From Terriglobia bacterium (lineage in GTDB: Bacteria > Acidobacteriota > Terriglobia > Terriglobales > Acidobacteriaceae), in NCBI GenBank assembly GCA_020073565.1, contig JAIQEY010000055.1, forward strand, positions 1 to 36,278: a DNA stretch of 36,278 nucleotides. Reading direction: 5' to 3'. Position numbers and translations under genes: made by a program. This document shows, piece after piece, positions 23,937 through 33,022 of this stretch (within the stretch, counting starts at the first letter, position 1; every line of letters starts with the position of its first letter). Under the pieces are notes generated by a model. That model worked only from the letters and a program-made list of their open reading frames with translations. It did no database searches and was not told the DNA's origin.

Positions 23937-24164
23937 CTACTTCCGCCGCCACTCTGGATCGCTGCGCACCGTGACCTGCGCCGCTTCCACCATCAGGAGA
24001 AGCAGCAGCGTGTTGCCCTGCTTGCTGATGTGTCCGAGCCGCAGCCAATGTCCGGCGGCACAGCGACTGGCAACCCGATCACCGCTCGACTCTTCTCCTG
24101 GGAGCAGCCCAAGATAGCTCGCCACCTGCTTGCCCGAGCGCAGGCATTCTGTGCTTGAAAAATT
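23937..24164 (-). pseudogene. C-terminal remnant of an IS110-family transposase
   Basis: The fragment reads ECLRSGKQVASYLGLLPGEE, then RLGHISKQGNTLLLLLMVEA and AQVTVRSDPEWRRK before a stop. This is the Transposase_20 (PF02371-type) C-terminal segment of IS110/IS1111 elements: the GKQVASYLGLxPxExSSG, GxISKQGN and VEAAQxxxRxDPExR motifs in order. The catalytic N-terminal DEDD domain is missing, and the frame stops just after DPEWRR where intact proteins continue. No terminal repeat was found. It is a dead insertion-sequence fragment. Confidence 0.75.
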
Positions 24165-24500
24165 GCAGAGTCAAGATGCAAATCAACAGCGCTCAAGTGC
24201 AAACAGTTGCACCCGGCCCGCAGAAAATCCGGAGCACCGCGAAGCAGAAGCATGCTACAAGGAAGAAACCGGGACAGTGCCTTGCGGAAGAACAGCCCTC
24301 TCTACGGCCCCGAGTGTTTCACCATTAAGTGTAGTGGCGATATTTCAACAACCATCGCCCCCATGACAACCGTTGTGCTGCTGCTCAATGAATTGAGCCA
24401 GTCCTGTGCCTTTCAATACCTGCTTGACCCTTGGGTCATGGGGTTTCCAGTCCTCAATCTCCTAGGCTCGATTGTGGGATTTGACCATCCACATCCAACC
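24165..24500. other. Intergenic, nothing firm
   Basis: No credible gene. Short + strand frames (24130-24366 and 24207-24623) lack ribosome binding sites, and the second runs antisense into the efflux pump gene. A small palindrome, TGACCCTTGGGTCA, lies at about 24426-24439. No T-run terminator for the pump operon was seen on the minus strand. Confidence 0.35.
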
Positions 24501-27500
24501 TCAATCTCCCTCGCTGGGAGCCTCAGGGGCTCTTCTAAGCACCCGGACCGTCCATTCTCGCCACGGCAGCGACTCAAACTCCGCCAGGTAGGAATACGCG
24601 ACCGGTACAACGAGCAACGTTAACAGCAAGCACAGCGTCTGCCCACCGATAATCGTCACTGCAATCGACGCTCGCTGCTCCGACCCCGCGCCAATTCCGA
24701 GCGCCACCGGAATGAGTCCCGCCACAATGGAAAGCGTCGTCATCAAAATCGGCCGAAGCCGCACACGATTTGCCTCCAGGATCGCCTCGCGTACCGGCAT
24801 CCCCCCGGCTACGAGCCGGTTGGTGTAGTCCACTTGCAGGATGCCGTTCTTTTTAACGATCCCGAGCAGCAGGAACATGCCGAGCGCGCTCCACAAGCTC
24901 AGTGCGCGCCCGGTGATCCACAGCGAGAACAGCGCGAACGGCACACTCAGCGGGAGCGTCAGCATGATGATGAATGGATAGGAGAAGCTCTCGAACTGTG
25001 CCGCCAGCACCATGTACATGAAAATCGACGCGAGCAGCATCGCGAGCACCAGATTCCACGTCGTCTCTTCCAGGACTTTGACCTGCCCGGAGAAGCGGAC
25101 CGAATATCCTGGCGGTAACCCAACTTCTTTGATCGACTGCACCGTGTGTTCGGCGGCCAGGTCCAGTGGATATCCCGACGTCACATTCGCAAACACGCTG
25201 ATCTGAAATTCCCGGTTATACCGCCACAAGCTGGATGGCCCGAATCCGCGTGTGATCGACGCCACGCTCTCCAGCCTCACCTGACCCAGCTTGTTGGAAG
25301 GTACCATCATCCGTGCCAACACGTCGGGATTGTCACGCTGCTCCTGCAGCAGCTGCATGGTTACCGGGTACTGCTCCGATCCTTCCTTGAATCGCGTGAT
25401 CTCATCTTCGCCGGAGTAGAAGAGACGTACCGCATCGCTGATGTCGGTCATGCGCACGCCGATGTCAGCCGCCCGCTGCCGGTCCACTTTCACCTGCAAC
25501 TCTGGCGTATTCAGATTCAGACTCGGATTCACGTCCACCAGGTCCGGATACTTTGCCATCCGGTAGGCAGCCTTCTTGCTGATTTCCGCCAATTGATTGA
25601 GATCGGGGCCCCGAACGATGGCGCTGATCGGGAAGTAGATCTCGCCGCCCAGGACCGAAGGCAGCCGCACGTTATAGGTGACGTTCCGATATCCGGCGAG
25701 AATTCCGCGGATCCTCGTCGCCATCTGCTCGTGCGACGCCTTGCGTTCGCTGCGCGGGACCAGCCCGATAAATAGATGCGCGTGATGCGTGGGCCCGTGT
25801 GTATAGGCCTGCACAAACGAAACTTCCGGCAGCGCGATAATTTTCGCAGACATATCGGCCGCCATCGCGCTTGTCTTTGCCAGTGCCGTGCCCTCGGGCA
25901 GAGTGAACGAACTCTGCAACTCAGACTGGTCATCCGCGGGAATCCAGTCGCGCCCTACCAGGTGATACAAACCAAACGTCGAGAGAAAAGCCGCAAGGCA
26001 AATCAGCATGATGACGCCGCGATGGGCCAGCGACCAACGCAGCATCTTAAGGTAGTTGTCTTCAATCGATTTCAACACGCCCGACACATGTGCTCGCTTG
26101 CTCGTTTCGTCCAACTTGAGCAGGCGCGAGCTCATCATCGGCGTCAGGGTGAAGGCCACGAGAAGTGAAACGAGAATCGCGATGGCCATCGTCCACCCGA
26201 ACGAGTTGACGTACTTCCGCGCGTATCCCGTCATGAACGCGATGGGCAGAAAGATGATGACCAGCGAGAGGGTAGTGGCCATCACCGCCAGGCCAATTTC
26301 CCGTGTGGCTTCAATCGATGCGTGAACGCGGTCGCGGCCCTTCTCTTCCATGAACCGGAAAATGTTCTCGAGCACGATGATGGCGTCGTCAATCACGATG
26401 CCGACGGCCAGGGTCAGGGCCAGCAGCGTCATGTTGTTCAGCGAGAAATCCATGCCGCGCATCAGCGTGAAGCTGGCGACAATCGACGCCGGAATCGCGA
26501 CCGCCGCGATAATCACCGCCCGCCAGTTGCGGATGAACAGCCAAACCACCACGCTCGCCAGGATGCTGCCCAGAATCAGGTGCTCGATCAGCGAGTGAAC
26601 GGACGCTTTGATGAAATCGGAAATGTCATGGACAACCAGCAACTGGACGCCGGGGGGCATCTGCGCCCGCAACTCCTCAATCTGTTTTCTGACATCGTCA
26701 GCCACGCGCACCGTGTTTGCGCCCGATTGCCTAAGGATCTGAACGCTGACCACGTCCTGCCCCAGGTTACCCTTACGGTACAGCGCAGACCATGTCCGTA
26801 GCTCCTCCGCTCCATCTTCCACTTGCGCAACATCGCGGATGCGAACCGGATTTCCGGCGCGCGTGCCCACCACAATCTCGCTGAATTGATCGGCCGACGT
26901 CACCCGCCCCAAAGTCCGCAGTCCAAGTTCCTGCGGCCCGGTAATCATGCGGCCGCCCGGGGCTTCGATGTTTTCGCGCTGCAGCGCTTCGCGCACGTCG
27001 AGCACTGTGAAATTGTGGGAGGTGAGCTTCTCGGCGTTGAGCAGCACTCGAATCTGCCGTTCCTGGCCGCCGTTCAGCTCAACGCTTCCCACTCCGTCCA
27101 CGGTCTGTATGGCGCGCCGCACCTGCTTGTCGGCAATCTCAGTCAACTCGCGCCGGCTCAGCGGACCACTCACCAGCAGCGTCATGATCGGGTCCGACTG
27201 CGGGTCTTGCTTGGTAATCACCGGCGGAAGCGTCTCGCGCGGCAACCGGTCCGTTGCCGCCGCCACTTTTTCCCGGATATCCTGCGCCGCGCCCTCAATG
27301 TCACGCTCGAGCACGAACGTACAGGAGATGTTGGCGAGTCCTTCGGAGGAGTACACGCTGATCTCATCGATACCACTGACCGACGAAATCGCATCTTCAA
27401 GCGGCAGCACGATGCCGGTCACCATCTCTTCCGGCGTCGCCCCCGGCAGCCGCACTTCGACGTTCACAGTCGCCGGATCTGCTTTGGGAAACAGGTCCAC

Positions 27501-27599
27501 CGCCAGGCCGCGGTAGGAGAACACCCCCAGCGTCACCAGGAAGGCGATCAGCATCACGGTGAACACGGGATGTCGGACACAAATTTCCGCGAGCTTCAT
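24501..27599 (-). CDS. RND-family efflux pump, inner-membrane transporter (AcrB/MexB-like, HAE1)
   Basis: A 1032-aa proton-driven tripartite efflux transporter. The N-terminal helix (MKLAEICVRHPVFTVMLIAF) and the following LPGATPEEMVTGIVLPLEDA and SVSGIDEISVYSSEG segments are diagnostic. Two large periplasmic loops and twelve helices in the usual 1+5, 1+5 plan are visible. The proton-relay residues are present: D404 and D405 in AVGIVIDDAIIVLENIFRFM, and the Lys pair in GIVKKNGILQVDYTNRL in the second half. Length is normal for the family. It lies 97 bases downstream of the adaptor gene on the same strand, so the two form an operon. The outer-membrane TolC-like partner is not in the window. 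Drug or heavy-metal substrate cannot be told, but the Asp-Asp pair favours the HAE-type over the metal type. Confidence 0.95.
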   Translation of the reverse strand: MKLAEICVRHPVFTVMLIAFLVTLGVFSYRGLAVDLFPKADPATVNVEVRLPGATPEEMVTGIVLPLEDAISSVSGIDEISVYSSEGLANISCTFVLERDIEGAAQDIREKVAAATDRLPRETLPPVITKQDPQSDPIMTLLVSGPLSRRELTEIADKQVRRAIQTVDGVGSVELNGGQERQIRVLLNAEKLTSHNFTVLDVREALQRENIEAPGGRMITGPQELGLRTLGRVTSADQFSEIVVGTRAGNPVRIRDVAQVEDGAEELRTWSALYRKGNLGQDVVSVQILRQSGANTVRVADDVRKQIEELRAQMPPGVQLLVVHDISDFIKASVHSLIEHLILGSILASVVVWLFIRNWRAVIIAAVAIPASIVASFTLMRGMDFSLNNMTLLALTLAVGIVIDDAIIVLENIFRFMEEKGRDRVHASIEATREIGLAVMATTLSLVIIFLPIAFMTGYARKYVNSFGWTMAIAILVSLLVAFTLTPMMSSRLLKLDETSKRAHVSGVLKSIEDNYLKMLRWSLAHRGVIMLICLAAFLSTFGLYHLVGRDWIPADDQSELQSSFTLPEGTALAKTSAMAADMSAKIIALPEVSFVQAYTHGPTHHAHLFIGLVPRSERKASHEQMATRIRGILAGYRNVTYNVRLPSVLGGEIYFPISAIVRGPDLNQLAEISKKAAYRMAKYPDLVDVNPSLNLNTPELQVKVDRQRAADIGVRMTDISDAVRLFYSGEDEITRFKEGSEQYPVTMQLLQEQRDNPDVLARMMVPSNKLGQVRLESVASITRGFGPSSLWRYNREFQISVFANVTSGYPLDLAAEHTVQSIKEVGLPPGYSVRFSGQVKVLEETTWNLVLAMLLASIFMYMVLAAQFESFSYPFIIMLTLPLSVPFALFSLWITGRALSLWSALGMFLLLGIVKKNGILQVDYTNRLVAGGMPVREAILEANRVRLRPILMTTLSIVAGLIPVALGIGAGSEQRASIAVTIIGGQTLCLLLTLLVVPVAYSYLAEFESLPWREWTVRVLRRAPEAPSEGD

Positions 27600-27696
27600 G
27601 GGTTGCTCTGTTGGTGTTCTTGTGGTCGGAACTTAGGGGCTAAACCGTGCAGGAATCGGCGGGTGTCCCTATGCATACAAAATCGCTGCTCCACCC

Positions 27697-28941
27697 CTAC
27701 TTCACCACAGGCGCAGAATCATCGCCTTGCTCCTCGACGACGTCCCCTTCCCGCAGTGTCCCCGAGATGGCTGCTGCCACGCGATCTCCCGGCTTCAGCC
27801 CCTCTGCCACTTCGAAGCGGCGGCCACGCTCGTCTTCCGTTTGTCCCGCGGGACGAATCTGCCGCTCGGATATCCGGTTGCCATTCACCAGGAAAACCTT
27901 GTACACGCCATAGCGGTAATTCACCGCCTGCTCGGGCACGAAAATCGCTTTATCTTCTCTTTCGCTCGGCAGCGAAGCCTGAACAAAGAAGCCGGGCTTG
28001 AGACGTCCGTCAGTGTTTTGAATCAGCGCCTCCGCCTCGAACGTGCGCGAATCCTGCGACACTGCCGGATTGATCCGTGAGATCCTCCCCTGAAAAGTCT
28101 CGCCGGGGAAGGCTTCCACGTGCAGGTCAACGGTCGCTCCTTCGCTGATCGACCCAGCCCACTGTTCGGGGACCGCTAGACGCGCTCGTAGACGGTCCGT
28201 CCTTACCAGCACCATCACCGGGCTCTGCACCTTCAGATATTCTCCCGGATGCACATCGCGAGTCTTGATCGCGCCCGGAAACGGCGCCCGGATCACCGCA
28301 TCGCGCAATTTCTTTCCCGCCAGTTTTTCGCTGGCCTCGCTTGAAACCAACAATGCCTTCAGGCGGTCAACTTCTTGGAGCGCGACCTCGTAGGTGGCCT
28401 TGGTACTCTGATAACGGCTCTTTGCTTCGTCTGCCTGCTGCTGCGAGATCAGGTTGTCTTTCAGCATCTCCTGCGCGCGTCCATATTTGCGTTCCGCATC
28501 GAAAAGGTCCGCGGCCGCTCGCTGCACCGATGGCAGTTTCTTGGAATCTGCAGGTGGTGCATCGCCCGGTCCAATGCCAAGCTGGGCACAGACTTCGCGA
28601 ACCACGCCCTGTTGTCGGTCCACTTCAAACTGCAGTTCTTGCTGATCGAGTTTGATGAGCGGCTGTCCTTCCTTCACCGTGTCGCCGACATCGGCCAGGA
28701 CTGCATTCACCCGGCCCTCGACCTCGGCGCTGAGAGTGCTCTCTTCGAGCGCAAACAGCGACCCGACCGTCTGAACCCGGCGCCGCGTCGTCTCTTCGGC
28801 AACGGTGTAGACATGGGCTGGCGTGGCGCGAGCCCTGCTCGCCGCTGCACTTCTCGCCTGGCCATTCGAGCACCCACCAGCAAAAACCACAGGGCCTACA
28901 GCCGCCATGACGCAGCAAGCTCTGAACCAGATCGTTCGCAT
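27697..28941 (-). CDS. RND efflux periplasmic adaptor (membrane fusion protein), probable lipoprotein
   Basis: A 414-aa adaptor that links the RND pump to an outer-membrane channel. ATG 28941 was preferred because it gives a lipoprotein-type signal (VMAAVGPVVFAGGC, lipid Cys at 24). A start 19 codons earlier (28998) would place charged residues ahead of it. Neither has a good ribosome binding site. The order is lipoyl half (TLSAEVEGRVNAVLADVGDT, VKEGQPLIKLD), a helical hairpin (about 95-190, AERKYGRAQEMLKDN...), the second lipoyl half (DAVIRAPFPGAIKTRDVHPG), a beta-barrel (RLAVPEQWAGSISEGATVD) and the membrane-proximal domain (VAEGLKPGDRVAA). It is first in the pump operon. Confidence 0.9.
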   Translation of the reverse strand: MRTIWFRACCVMAAVGPVVFAGGCSNGQARSAAASRARATPAHVYTVAEETTRRRVQTVGSLFALEESTLSAEVEGRVNAVLADVGDTVKEGQPLIKLDQQELQFEVDRQQGVVREVCAQLGIGPGDAPPADSKKLPSVQRAAADLFDAERKYGRAQEMLKDNLISQQQADEAKSRYQSTKATYEVALQEVDRLKALLVSSEASEKLAGKKLRDAVIRAPFPGAIKTRDVHPGEYLKVQSPVMVLVRTDRLRARLAVPEQWAGSISEGATVDLHVEAFPGETFQGRISRINPAVSQDSRTFEAEALIQNTDGRLKPGFFVQASLPSEREDKAIFVPEQAVNYRYGVYKVFLVNGNRISERQIRPAGQTEDERGRRFEVAEGLKPGDRVAAAISGTLREGDVVEEQGDDSAPVVK

Positions 28942-29180
28942 CGGGATTCGTTCAAGAACGCACGTTAACTTGCCTGCCGATTTTGTCCTTGTCTCCATAA
29001 CCGCCGGATGAGAAAACTCAGACCCGACGGTTCAGACAGGCTTGCTATCGGGGAAGCCTCGACCGGGAGTCGAAGCATTATAAGCCGATTTGCCGGTTAG
29101 CTGGGGCGGGACTCGCGTTGGTGAGACTCCCGATCGCATCGCGGCGCATGGGGAAGAGCCTCCGATCCAGACTGATAAAG

Positions 29181-29235
29181 GGCAAACCGGAGGCAACTGT
29201 TCCACGATCAACGGGAGGCTGGGATCCGGTTTGCC
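29181..29235. repeat. 10-bp inverted repeat in the efflux/glycosidase intergenic region
   Basis: GGCAAACCGG at 29181-29190 is the exact complement of CCGGTTTGCC at 29226-29235, separated by 35 bases. No T-run follows on either strand, so it is not an obvious terminator. It lies directly left of the tandem dyads at 29242-29285. Confidence 0.5.
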
Positions 29236-29241
29236 GTCTCT

Positions 29242-29285
29242 GTGCACCCAGGGTGCACAAACTTGCCTGTGCAATCTGGTTGCAC
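29242..29285. promoter_or_regulatory. Two tandem 17-bp dyads, probable operator pair
   Basis: Dyad 1 (29242-29258) is GTGCACCC-A-GGGTGCAC, a perfect inverted repeat. Dyad 2 (29269-29285) is GTGCAA-TCTGG-TTGCAC. Both share GTGCA-N7-TGCAC, and their centres are 27 bases apart. They sit in the 537-base region (28942-29478) between the divergent efflux operon and the glycosidase gene. That is the right setting for a dimeric repressor or activator controlling one or both. The regulator is not in the window. No clear -35/-10 pair could be assigned in the rest of the region. Confidence 0.55.
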
Positions 29286-29478
29286 AAAAGTGAGCCTCAG
29301 TTCCCTGCTTCAGTCAAGGACCGGGATTTTTCACCACCTATCCGTGGACGGTATTAGGGCAACCGTGCTGACCAGGTGCGCGACGTCGTGATTGACGCAG
29401 CTCGTTCGCGAATCCCGATTGTTGCAAACAGGCGACTACCAGCGCATATTTGACATACAAAAATAAGATTCGTCACTT

Positions 29479-31890
29479 ATGAAGACCCGACGAGACTTTG
29501 TGAAGTCAGTATCCGCCGGAGGAGCCTTGGCCTGCGTCTCCAATTCGTGGCGTCTCTGGGCTCAGATTGTGAACCCCGGAGAACAGATCGAGAACCAGTT
29601 TCTGACAGTTCGCTTCGACACAACCTCAGGCCAAATTCAAGTTGAGAGAAAGAACGCGCCGTCTCTGCTACGGAATGCGATTGCGCGAGCAGCCTTGTCG
29701 GGCGAAATTCGCGCCACGTCGGATCCGGAGTATGACCGGTCCACTTCGGTTCGTCCGTTTCAGGATGCTCTCGGGAAGGGTCGCCAGCTTTCGGCAAAGT
29801 GCATTGACCGACGCAAGCAGCTGGATTTCGAAGTCCTGCTCACTCTCTACGACGGCAGAAACGCGCTGGTAGTCGAGGTAACCTGTCGAAACCCATCGGA
29901 AAAAGACGCGAGACTCGCACGCATTGAGCCCGTTCGAGCGGTCCTGGAGGAAGGAAGCTACTGCGGTTGGGCAGAGGCGAGCAAGGCGCTCACCAACGGA
30001 TACATGTATCCCGACCCCGGTCGCGTTGAAGAGTTAGGTCAATCGAATCGACACGCGATTACCAGCATGTGGAACATGGGTTTCTATCGCGGAGCGCAAG
30101 AAGAAGGGCTCGTAGTCGGTTATCTCGAAAACAAGGTCGCGACCGGGCGCATCTCAGCGATGTACGACCGTACGGTCCTTCCGCTGCGATCGCAGGGTGG
30201 CCTGTCTCTGATTACAGAGTCACTTTACGGCGTCGACTACGTGCTGAAGGCCGGTGCGAGCGCTACGTCTGGAAGGCTCGTCTTCAACATCGCCGCTGAT
30301 CCGTTCACGGCACTCGAGTCGTACGCTCAAGCTATGGCGGACGTCCAGCAGGTCCACCTGAACCCAATCATCAATGGATGGTGCAGCTGGTTCTATTCTC
30401 ACGAGTACATTAACGAAGAGGAAGTATTGAGGAATACCGAGTTCGCCGCCCGTGCGCTGAAGCCATACGGCCTGGAGTATGTGCAGATCGACGCCGGCTG
30501 GTTCCGCACTTACGGAGAGTGGGAAGGCAATCAAAACTTTCCGCACGGGATGAAGTGGCTCGCCGCAAAGATTCGTGACTGGGGCCTGCACGCCGGAATC
30601 TGGTTTGCGCCGTACTGCATCGCCGAGGGAACGGATGTCTTCTCCAAGCATCACGACTGGCTCCTCACCGACAACGACAGTCAAGTCAAACAGTGTGGAG
30701 GCGGCCTGTCGTCGCCACAGGTAGGTCCGTACGGCATACCGAGCCTGATGACGAAGATCTACGGGCTGGACGTGACACATCCGGGGGCAGCGACTTGGCT
30801 GCATGAGCTCTTCAAGAAAGTTTCCGATGACTGGGAATACGAGTTCATCAAGATCGATTTCGTCGAGTGGAGTCTGTTGAGCGCGGAGCGTTACCACGAT
30901 CGTAGCTGCAGCCAGGCGGGCGCGTATCGCAAAGGGTTCGAGATTATCCGGGATGCCATTGGCCCGAGGCGGCATCTGCTGGACTGCGGCCCGATGAACA
31001 ACACGGCGGGGTTGCTGGACAGCGCACGAATCGAACTGGATCAGCCCCAACTGACGTGGGAACAGTACACGGGGAACTTCAACAGCAGCGCTCCGGCAAT
31101 GGCGAAGAGGTACTACTTCAACCACAAAAGCTGGATCAATGATGCAGACCACCTGGGTCTCGCCTTGCTGACTTTGGCGCAATCCAAGGCTGCAGCGTCG
31201 ATCATCGCGCTCTCAGGCGGGACCGTGATTTCGGGCGATCGTCTTGTGGACCTCGACCCGGATCGGCTTGAGATTCTGCGAAAAGTGTACCCGTCCTATG
31301 GGGTGGCGGGGCGCCCCATTGATCTCTTCGAGGCGGACCGGCCGGAGATTTTCGAGATTCCCATCAAGACGAACTTCGCAGAGTGGTCGGTTGTGGCACT
31401 ATTCAACTACGCGGACGCCTTCATGGAAAAAAGTGTGACGTTGGAGCGTTTGCGACTCTCCGAGTCCAAGACATATTTAGCTTTCGAATTTTGGACCCAG
31501 CGCCTGGTGGGCGAGTTTGATCGAGAACTGAGAGTACGTGTCGAACCTGAGTCCGTGGCGTTACTGAGCGTTCACCCCATCGCGGGAGTCCCGCGCGTAA
31601 TCTCCACGGACCGGCATTTCACGCAAGGTGCGGTGGAACTGAAGAATGTGAACTGGAACACGTCGTCAAACATCCTGAGCGGTACTTCGGTCGGGGCCGT
31701 GGGCACAGCCCATAACATCAGCGTCTATGTTCCGCGCGAATACCGGTGGGACAGCGACCTTCCCGCGTACTTTCACGAATCCGGTCAATATTCACTCAAG
31801 CGGACAAACTCCAGGATTCTGCGCGTACGAGCACGATTTAATGCGGGTACAGTAACCCCGTGGCAGGCCCAGTTCACCGGAATTTATTGA
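29479..31890 (+). CDS. Tat-exported clan GH-D glycosidase, alpha-galactosidase-like (GH36/GH27)
   Basis: An 803-aa retaining glycosidase. A twin-arginine signal starts it (MKTRRDFVKSVSAGGALACV). Residues 30 to about 290 form the N-terminal beta-sandwich typical of GH36. The catalytic barrel follows: INGWCSWFYSHEYINEEEVL, GLEYVQIDAGWFRTYGEW, GLHAGIWFAPYCIAEG, and the nucleophile D460 in FIKIDFVEWSL. The acid/base is probably D521 (RIELDQPQLTWEQ). A C-terminal beta domain (from about 680) closes the protein. Substrate is most likely an alpha-galactoside, but related GH36 subgroups act on other sugars. ATG 29479 is chosen because the Tat motif follows it. It is divergent from the efflux operon and shares a region with two operator-like dyads. 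Confidence 0.85.
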   Translation: MKTRRDFVKSVSAGGALACVSNSWRLWAQIVNPGEQIENQFLTVRFDTTSGQIQVERKNAPSLLRNAIARAALSGEIRATSDPEYDRSTSVRPFQDALGKGRQLSAKCIDRRKQLDFEVLLTLYDGRNALVVEVTCRNPSEKDARLARIEPVRAVLEEGSYCGWAEASKALTNGYMYPDPGRVEELGQSNRHAITSMWNMGFYRGAQEEGLVVGYLENKVATGRISAMYDRTVLPLRSQGGLSLITESLYGVDYVLKAGASATSGRLVFNIAADPFTALESYAQAMADVQQVHLNPIINGWCSWFYSHEYINEEEVLRNTEFAARALKPYGLEYVQIDAGWFRTYGEWEGNQNFPHGMKWLAAKIRDWGLHAGIWFAPYCIAEGTDVFSKHHDWLLTDNDSQVKQCGGGLSSPQVGPYGIPSLMTKIYGLDVTHPGAATWLHELFKKVSDDWEYEFIKIDFVEWSLLSAERYHDRSCSQAGAYRKGFEIIRDAIGPRRHLLDCGPMNNTAGLLDSARIELDQPQLTWEQYTGNFNSSAPAMAKRYYFNHKSWINDADHLGLALLTLAQSKAAASIIALSGGTVISGDRLVDLDPDRLEILRKVYPSYGVAGRPIDLFEADRPEIFEIPIKTNFAEWSVVALFNYADAFMEKSVTLERLRLSESKTYLAFEFWTQRLVGEFDRELRVRVEPESVALLSVHPIAGVPRVISTDRHFTQGAVELKNVNWNTSSNILSGTSVGAVGTAHNISVYVPREYRWDSDLPAYFHESGQYSLKRTNSRILRVRARFNAGTVTPWQAQFTGIY

Positions 31891-32088
31891 AGGAGATGCT
31901 CGACAAGCTCGGGGGTAACGAATTTTCGCACCGCGCGCGTAATTGGGCGGCGTTTCCTTTTAGCGGTCACGTTCACCGCGTAAAAGCGTTGTTTCGTCAG
32001 TCGTTGAAATCAGGCGTCTGCGCTCAGAACCATCGTAGTTGGTGTAATCGATTTTTCGCCAACAATCCAAGGGCCTTACGAATCGCCT

Positions 32089-32565
32089 ATGATCCGGTTC
32101 GCTGGGATGGAACTCGAGGTTCAAATCGTGCGGTACGTTGACGACCACTTTCCCGGGTGGGTCGAGTGCGAGTTCTTCGACGCGGAGAACAATCGGCACA
32201 GCTTCGTCGAGAAAGCTCCCGTTGTTAGCGATCAGTGGTTCGGGCCGAACGACTCCTATCCGCAGAACGGGAGCATTCGATGTGAGATCTTGGAAAGCTG
32301 GCACGATGTTGGCTGTCGCGAACTGGTACGCGTGACCACAGAACGACCCGATTGCGTCGAAATTAAGGAGGGGAAATCAGAGTTTGTTGTGTTGTCCTCG
32401 CAGGTAGTTTTCGCTGAAGCCACGATAGTCGAACTGGAAAAGAAGGCGCCCGAGTACGAAGAGAGGTCAAAGACCGAACCTGATCGAATTGCCACGGCGC
32501 TGAGGCACCGTGCGAAACAATGTCGCGAATCGATTGCCGCGCTCAGGAACGGACATTGGAGGTGA
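32089..32565 (+). CDS. Hypothetical protein of about 150 aa
   Basis: Function unknown. The N-terminal 110 residues look like a compact beta-rich domain (MELEVQIVRYVDDHFPGWVE, CEFFDAENNRHSFVEKAPVV, RCEILESWHDVGCRELVRVT, then a SEFVVLSSQ segment). The C-terminal 50 are helical and charged (ATIVELEKKAPEYEERSKTE onward). There is no signal or membrane segment. The first ATG is 32089. The alternative at 32107 (MELEVQ) fits better with where the domain begins, and neither has a strong ribosome binding site. Small proteins with this VRYVDDxFPGWVECE opening seem widespread in acidobacteria. That is recollection, not a search. Confidence 0.68.
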   Translation: MIRFAGMELEVQIVRYVDDHFPGWVECEFFDAENNRHSFVEKAPVVSDQWFGPNDSYPQNGSIRCEILESWHDVGCRELVRVTTERPDCVEIKEGKSEFVVLSSQVVFAEATIVELEKKAPEYEERSKTEPDRIATALRHRAKQCRESIAALRNGHWR

Positions 32566-32638
32566 GCAGAGGCTGCTCGCGGAAGAATCTTGGTTAGTGA
32601 CGAAATCAGTTCGATAGCCTGCGCGACGACACGCGCTT

Positions 32639-32944
32639 TCAAGATTTGATGCGCCGCATGAACTTTCCCAAATAGACTGAGACCGAGGGCGTGAAGCCGC
32701 GCCATTTTCCGTCGCCCAAGCGACGCTCGCGAGGCAGAGGCTCGTAATCAATCGCCAAGACCGCGAAGGTTGATTCGCCGTCACTGGAATGCTGCGCACC
32801 TCCCTCCTCGCGTACGGTGCACCAGCGCCCAATGTTTGGAGGATAGCAAAACTCCTCAGTGCGTGAAACCCCGGCATTCATTTTGAGGAGTTGTGCTATC
32901 CGCCAATGAGAGGCGGCGGGCCTCGTCCAGAATTCAATTGACAC
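32639..32944 (-). CDS. Possible 101-aa hypothetical protein
   Basis: A minus-strand frame with reasonable composition (SHWRIAQLLKMNAGVSRTEE, EFCYPPNIGRWCTVREEGGA, STFAVLAIDYEPLPRERRLG, then GFTPSVSVYLGKFMRRIK). An internal ATG at 32878 would give an 80-aa protein. Neither start has a good ribosome binding site. It overlaps no + strand gene. Another minus-strand frame (32467-32877) overlaps it and the preceding gene and is Ser/Arg-rich, so it is rejected. The family is not recognised. Confidence 0.38.
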   Translation of the reverse strand: MSIEFWTRPAASHWRIAQLLKMNAGVSRTEEFCYPPNIGRWCTVREEGGAQHSSDGESTFAVLAIDYEPLPRERRLGDGKWRGFTPSVSVYLGKFMRRIKS

Positions 32945-33022
32945 GGGTAGCCAGAAGGACTAAGAAGTATGCACTTTCCTTTTAGCGTGGGGGAACTCCG
33001 ATTGAGGCGTTAGGAGGTCTCG

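Noticed and set aside
26823..28001. 392-codon plus-strand frame antisense to the RND pump and adaptor
   Set aside because: Both opposite genes are unmistakable. The frame has His/Arg-rich composition and spans the intergenic gap of the operon.
29450..29478. Perfect TTGACA just upstream of the glycosidase start as a promoter -35
   Set aside because: At 17-base spacing the -10 would be TCACTT, directly against the ATG, leaving no room for a leader and giving a poor -10 match.
30220..31182. 320-codon minus-strand frame within the glycosidase
   Set aside because: Antisense shadow. The glycosidase catalytic motifs lie on the other strand across the whole stretch.
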